DNA from: Litoditis marina
Lineage: Eukaryota > Nematoda > Chromadorea > Rhabditida > Rhabditidae
Direction of reading: 5' to 3'
Length of the DNA stretch: 64,000 bases
Assembly: GCA_964036275.1 (NCBI GenBank)
Contig: OZ038433.1
Coordinates: forward strand, 26,705,485-26,769,484
Of this stretch, positions 61,025-64,000 are shown piece by piece. A program made the translations under genes and the position numbers. How positions within the stretch are numbered: the first letter of the stretch is position 1; each line of letters begins with the position of its first letter. Under the pieces are notes generated by a model, which was given only the letters and a program-made list of their open reading frames with translations, was not told where the DNA came from and did not search any database.

Positions 61025-61560
61025 CTTATAGAGCCTGGCTGAGCATGGGAATCAGCTTTAAACTATTTCTCTCTAACTTTGACCTTCGAGCTAGCAGTCC
61101 CATCCTATAGAGCTTGAAAACCTGATTACGAACATATAATTTTTCATCTTCATCTTTCTCTCTTTTCTCAAAAATTCGATATACGTAATGTACTCCGAGA
61201 ACGAGTTACCTACAAAAAAGCAAGAAAATGCTGATAGAAATACAAACACTTCCCAAATACGTCTTAAAGCTATTCAGGATACAAAATGAGTGAAAAATTC
61301 AAATTCATTGAAAAACTAATTAACCAAGCTAGATAGCGTCACAGCGAAAATGTTCCAGTTCGGGTATATTCAATGACATTAGGCATTTTTTTTCTCATTT
61401 TAAAATTGTAAGGTTGTTGATGACTATCAAAACACAGTAGAATAAAAGGTTTCAGATTCAAAAATTTCAGATTATAGGCAATTGGTCTCTTCAATGGCGA
61501 GCTAGTTGTTTAGTTAAACGAACTGCATAATTATATGCTAGATATTTCACTCTCACATTC
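61025..61560 (-). repeat. Diverged reverse copy of the 1.37-kb segment
   Basis: The reverse complement resembles 54545-54990: GAGAACGAGTTACCTAC, CAGGATACAAAATGAGTG and AAAACTAATTAACCAAGC mirror phrases of the plus copies. Only part of the segment is present. Confidence 0.65.
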
Positions 61561-63886
61561 AATAATAGAATGAATCTGATGGCAATGTCATTGGTGAAAA
61601 ATACATAATGTGGAAACGCCCGAGTTTCTGATGTCTCAGGTTATACTCATTTGAAGGGAGCGTTTCTCTATAACGTGGATCGATTAAAAAGCATCAAAAC
61701 TGAAGATACTGTTTTTATATTGTACTGGAGGTCTTTGCCTTTCACTAACTCATAACTCAAATCATTAAATTAGAGAGGTACTGTCCCTCTAAAGCTGATT
61801 TCCTCGAATTACAAAAACTCAATTTTCTGAGGTATCAATTCTACGTAATTGAATTTATTTGTTGCAGTTTTTTGACTATCGTGTATTTCAAATGCGAACA
61901 ATACGTGTTGACGTGAGTTGAAAAGCTTGGTGGAGGAAATTTTTTTACTTTATGTCGTTCACTAGTAACCACACTACTATCCGCTTCAGGAACGGTAGAT
62001 CGAATTATGTAGGTGAAATGTATGTTTATATGTGGTTCACACCATTCGTACTGAGACGCCTACAGTACACATTCTAACATTCCAGGGTTTTTTCGTGAAA
62101 ACTTCAACTATTGGCAAAACTAACTCTTTGAAATAACGAATTTACGTTGAATGCACCCATAAGCTTTTCTGGTGTGTCTATTTCCGGTCATTTTGGAAAT
62201 CCTAGATAAACAAGTTTGAACCCTTGGCAACAAGCAATGTTGGATGTTATCACCGAACATCTCAAATTCGATGTTTTCACAGTGATTCTAGGGAATAAAT
62301 GTATTTATCACATCAATATCTATTGGAATTTTCTTGTTTTACAGTTCAATATTCCTACTTTCGAAACACCCTTCCGTAGACACGGATAGAGAAAAAGAGT
62401 GCTATTCTGAACTCCGGTTTCATGTCACAGCAATAGATTTATCATCAGATTTATCAGACGTTTCCAGAAAATCTCCTCCATGAAAATTTTTTCAATTGAG
62501 CAGTAGATTCGCTGATGGGAATGTCTTCACATTTTTTCACCTAATTCGTGCGAGGACCGTCGATAAATCAACTTTCATCGATTTTCCTCAGCACTTTATT
62601 ACTTAATTGTTTTCCCCTTCTAAAGATGAGATCTGAGAAGAAGAGTGCCCCGTTACCTCACGTTAGACATCGCACCTAGGTATGAATAGGTGGAACTATT
62701 TTCAGAACAGCGGTTTCTCAATTCTGTTTGTACAAACATGATCTATGTTTCCAAGCTGTTATCTGGAATTGTTTCGTCATTGCAGTTTTCCATTACGAAC
62801 TTCTGGAATGGGTCTCTAACTGAATGATAACCTTTCATAAACTAGGAAATCCCGTTATTCACAAGAATTTATTGGGAAACATCTCTCATTAACAGAACAA
62901 ATAGTAATGCAAACGAGAAAACAGGGCGAGTTTACAATAGACTTGACACTAGCCGTCCACTTCTCACATATTTTTTTGAAAGTTTGTCAGTTTTTCTACA
63001 GTCAGCCTTTTGAAGTATTTGATGCCATTGTATGAGTCCTGTCCGAATACGGCAACAAGGCGTTTAACACACGTCTAACGTACATAACCAATAAACAGTG
63101 CGTGCTTTTCTGTTCTCTACGTAGTTTGACCCAACTGCGTTCAGTGGTAACTCGAAAATACTGCTGGGCTCGCAAACCAAACTATGTTGTCACGCCTATA
63201 GTATCACGCCTACAGTTTTATTCATTCGTTTGATCTTCCAACAATATGCTCGAGTTCTAAGTTTTGAAAGATGGTTCAAATAGAGCATTATTGTTTCAAA
63301 CAAACGTTCAAGTCCAGGCCAACAACAAGGAAATACATAGAAATCTGTGTCTTTGGTCTTCAAAGATTCTATTAGGCAATAACTCTGAACATGAAGAGAA
63401 ATACATACTAAATATAAATAGTTATTTGCATCACAATTTTAAGCAGTTTACCTCGAGCAGTTGAATAAATACAAGATTAACAGAATAATAAATCGAAGGC
63501 CCTGAACCGTAAGCGAATTTATACAAATGTTCTATTATCGCCGAACGCCTCTTCGAGAAGCAATTGAGAAAGACTTGGATATAATTCTCGCCACCAATAA
63601 ATACTAATCAATGCACGCAAAATATGACAGCATAAAATATGCAACCGAGTTTAAAAAGTAACCGGGCTGGATAACGTACAAGTTAATATGATTGTCGAGT
63701 ACGTAAAACTATTCCAAGTGGCAGATTCATCTCTAGAACAGAATGCGAGAGCCTATTCAGTTCGAAATATGGCCGCCATGCCCGTCTAACGCATGTCCTG
63801 CATGTAAATACGATTTACTGGCGTGAATAGTAACATAAATACTACAACCACAAAATAAGTTATTTGAAGAAAGAGAAGACCTTTGA
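61561..63886. other. Intergenic or intronic, no feature recognised
   Basis: No exon, repeat array or RNA gene supported. A splice-bounded short stretch at 61866-61910 (plus) is too short to call. A minus-strand GGCGGCCAT motif (YY1-like core) lies at about 63772-63780. Confidence 0.4.
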
Positions 63887-63901
63887 CCCTGCGCCCTCTA
63901 C

Positions 63902-63981
63902 CAGGTTGGACACGTTGGAGACGGCGGCGGTGGCATTTCCCAGCGAGGAGGGAAACACAGACGATTGAGCTGCGCTGGTAT
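63902..63981 (-). CDS. Probable Ser/Ala-rich internal exon at the right edge
   Basis: After a minus-strand ATCTTTTCCCAG acceptor the sequence is GC-richer than its surroundings and opens in one frame: TSAAQSSVFPSSLGNATAAV and then SNVSNL. It starts with two bases completing a codon (phase 1), as do the cassette exons of the Gly/Ala/Ser-rich gene on the same strand. A donor is possible at GTAGAG (end 63902) or GTCTTC further left (about 63883). It may be an upstream exon of that gene or of a related neighbour. The frame and composition are the only evidence. Confidence 0.35.
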
Positions 63982-64000
63982 CTGGGAAAAGATGGAAATA

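Overview
This window is nuclear DNA from an animal, most likely an invertebrate. Coding regions are split into short exons with GT-AG introns. Two of the genes are SLC29 equilibrative nucleoside transporters (ENT), an animal-type multi-exon family. The rest is AT-rich, full of GA/CT microsatellites, palindromic DNA elements, tRNA-derived repeats and satellites. Two 200-base N runs (1875-2074 and 49518-49717) are assembly gaps. I cannot name the species.

Layout. (1) 229-1227, minus strand: three middle exons of an ENT gene (TM5, TM6 and the start of the central loop); it runs off the left edge and its first exons were not found. (2) 2075-5905: a satellite of short palindromes in ~660-bp units. 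(3) 5906-8605: degenerate repeats and a CRE-rich element with a 0.7-kb palindrome. (4) 8606-16120: a 7.5-kb inverted repeat with ~3.1-kb arms around a block of the same satellite. (5) 19272-34729, plus strand: a glutamine-rich, probably nuclear protein gene whose three middle exons are tandemly duplicated; the upstream copy carries two 1-nt frameshifts and has been inflated by insertions. (6) 36-42.2 kb: an element-rich stretch with a nearly identical 2.4/2.5-kb tandem duplication. (7) 43369-46367, minus strand: the last four exons of a second ENT gene. (8) 46.5-49.5 kb: tRNA-like inverted pairs and a broken Penelope-like reverse transcriptase. (9) 49821-53162, minus strand: a Gly/Ala/Ser/Pro-rich gene built from symmetric phase-1 cassette exons. 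(10) 53.6-61.5 kb: interleaved repeats, a 140-bp GGCGCC repeat and a 73-bp hairpin repeat. (11) 63902-63981, minus strand: a likely Ser/Ala-rich exon at the right edge.

The genes do not form an operon-like unit. Minus-strand ENT fragments lie on both sides of the plus-strand Q-rich gene, which fits a dispersed ENT tandem pair. The most informative feature is the duplicated exon block: each copy serves as an empty-site reference for the other, so insertion ends and target duplications can be read directly. Exon models rest on splice sites, phase continuity and family resemblance judged by eye; no search was run.
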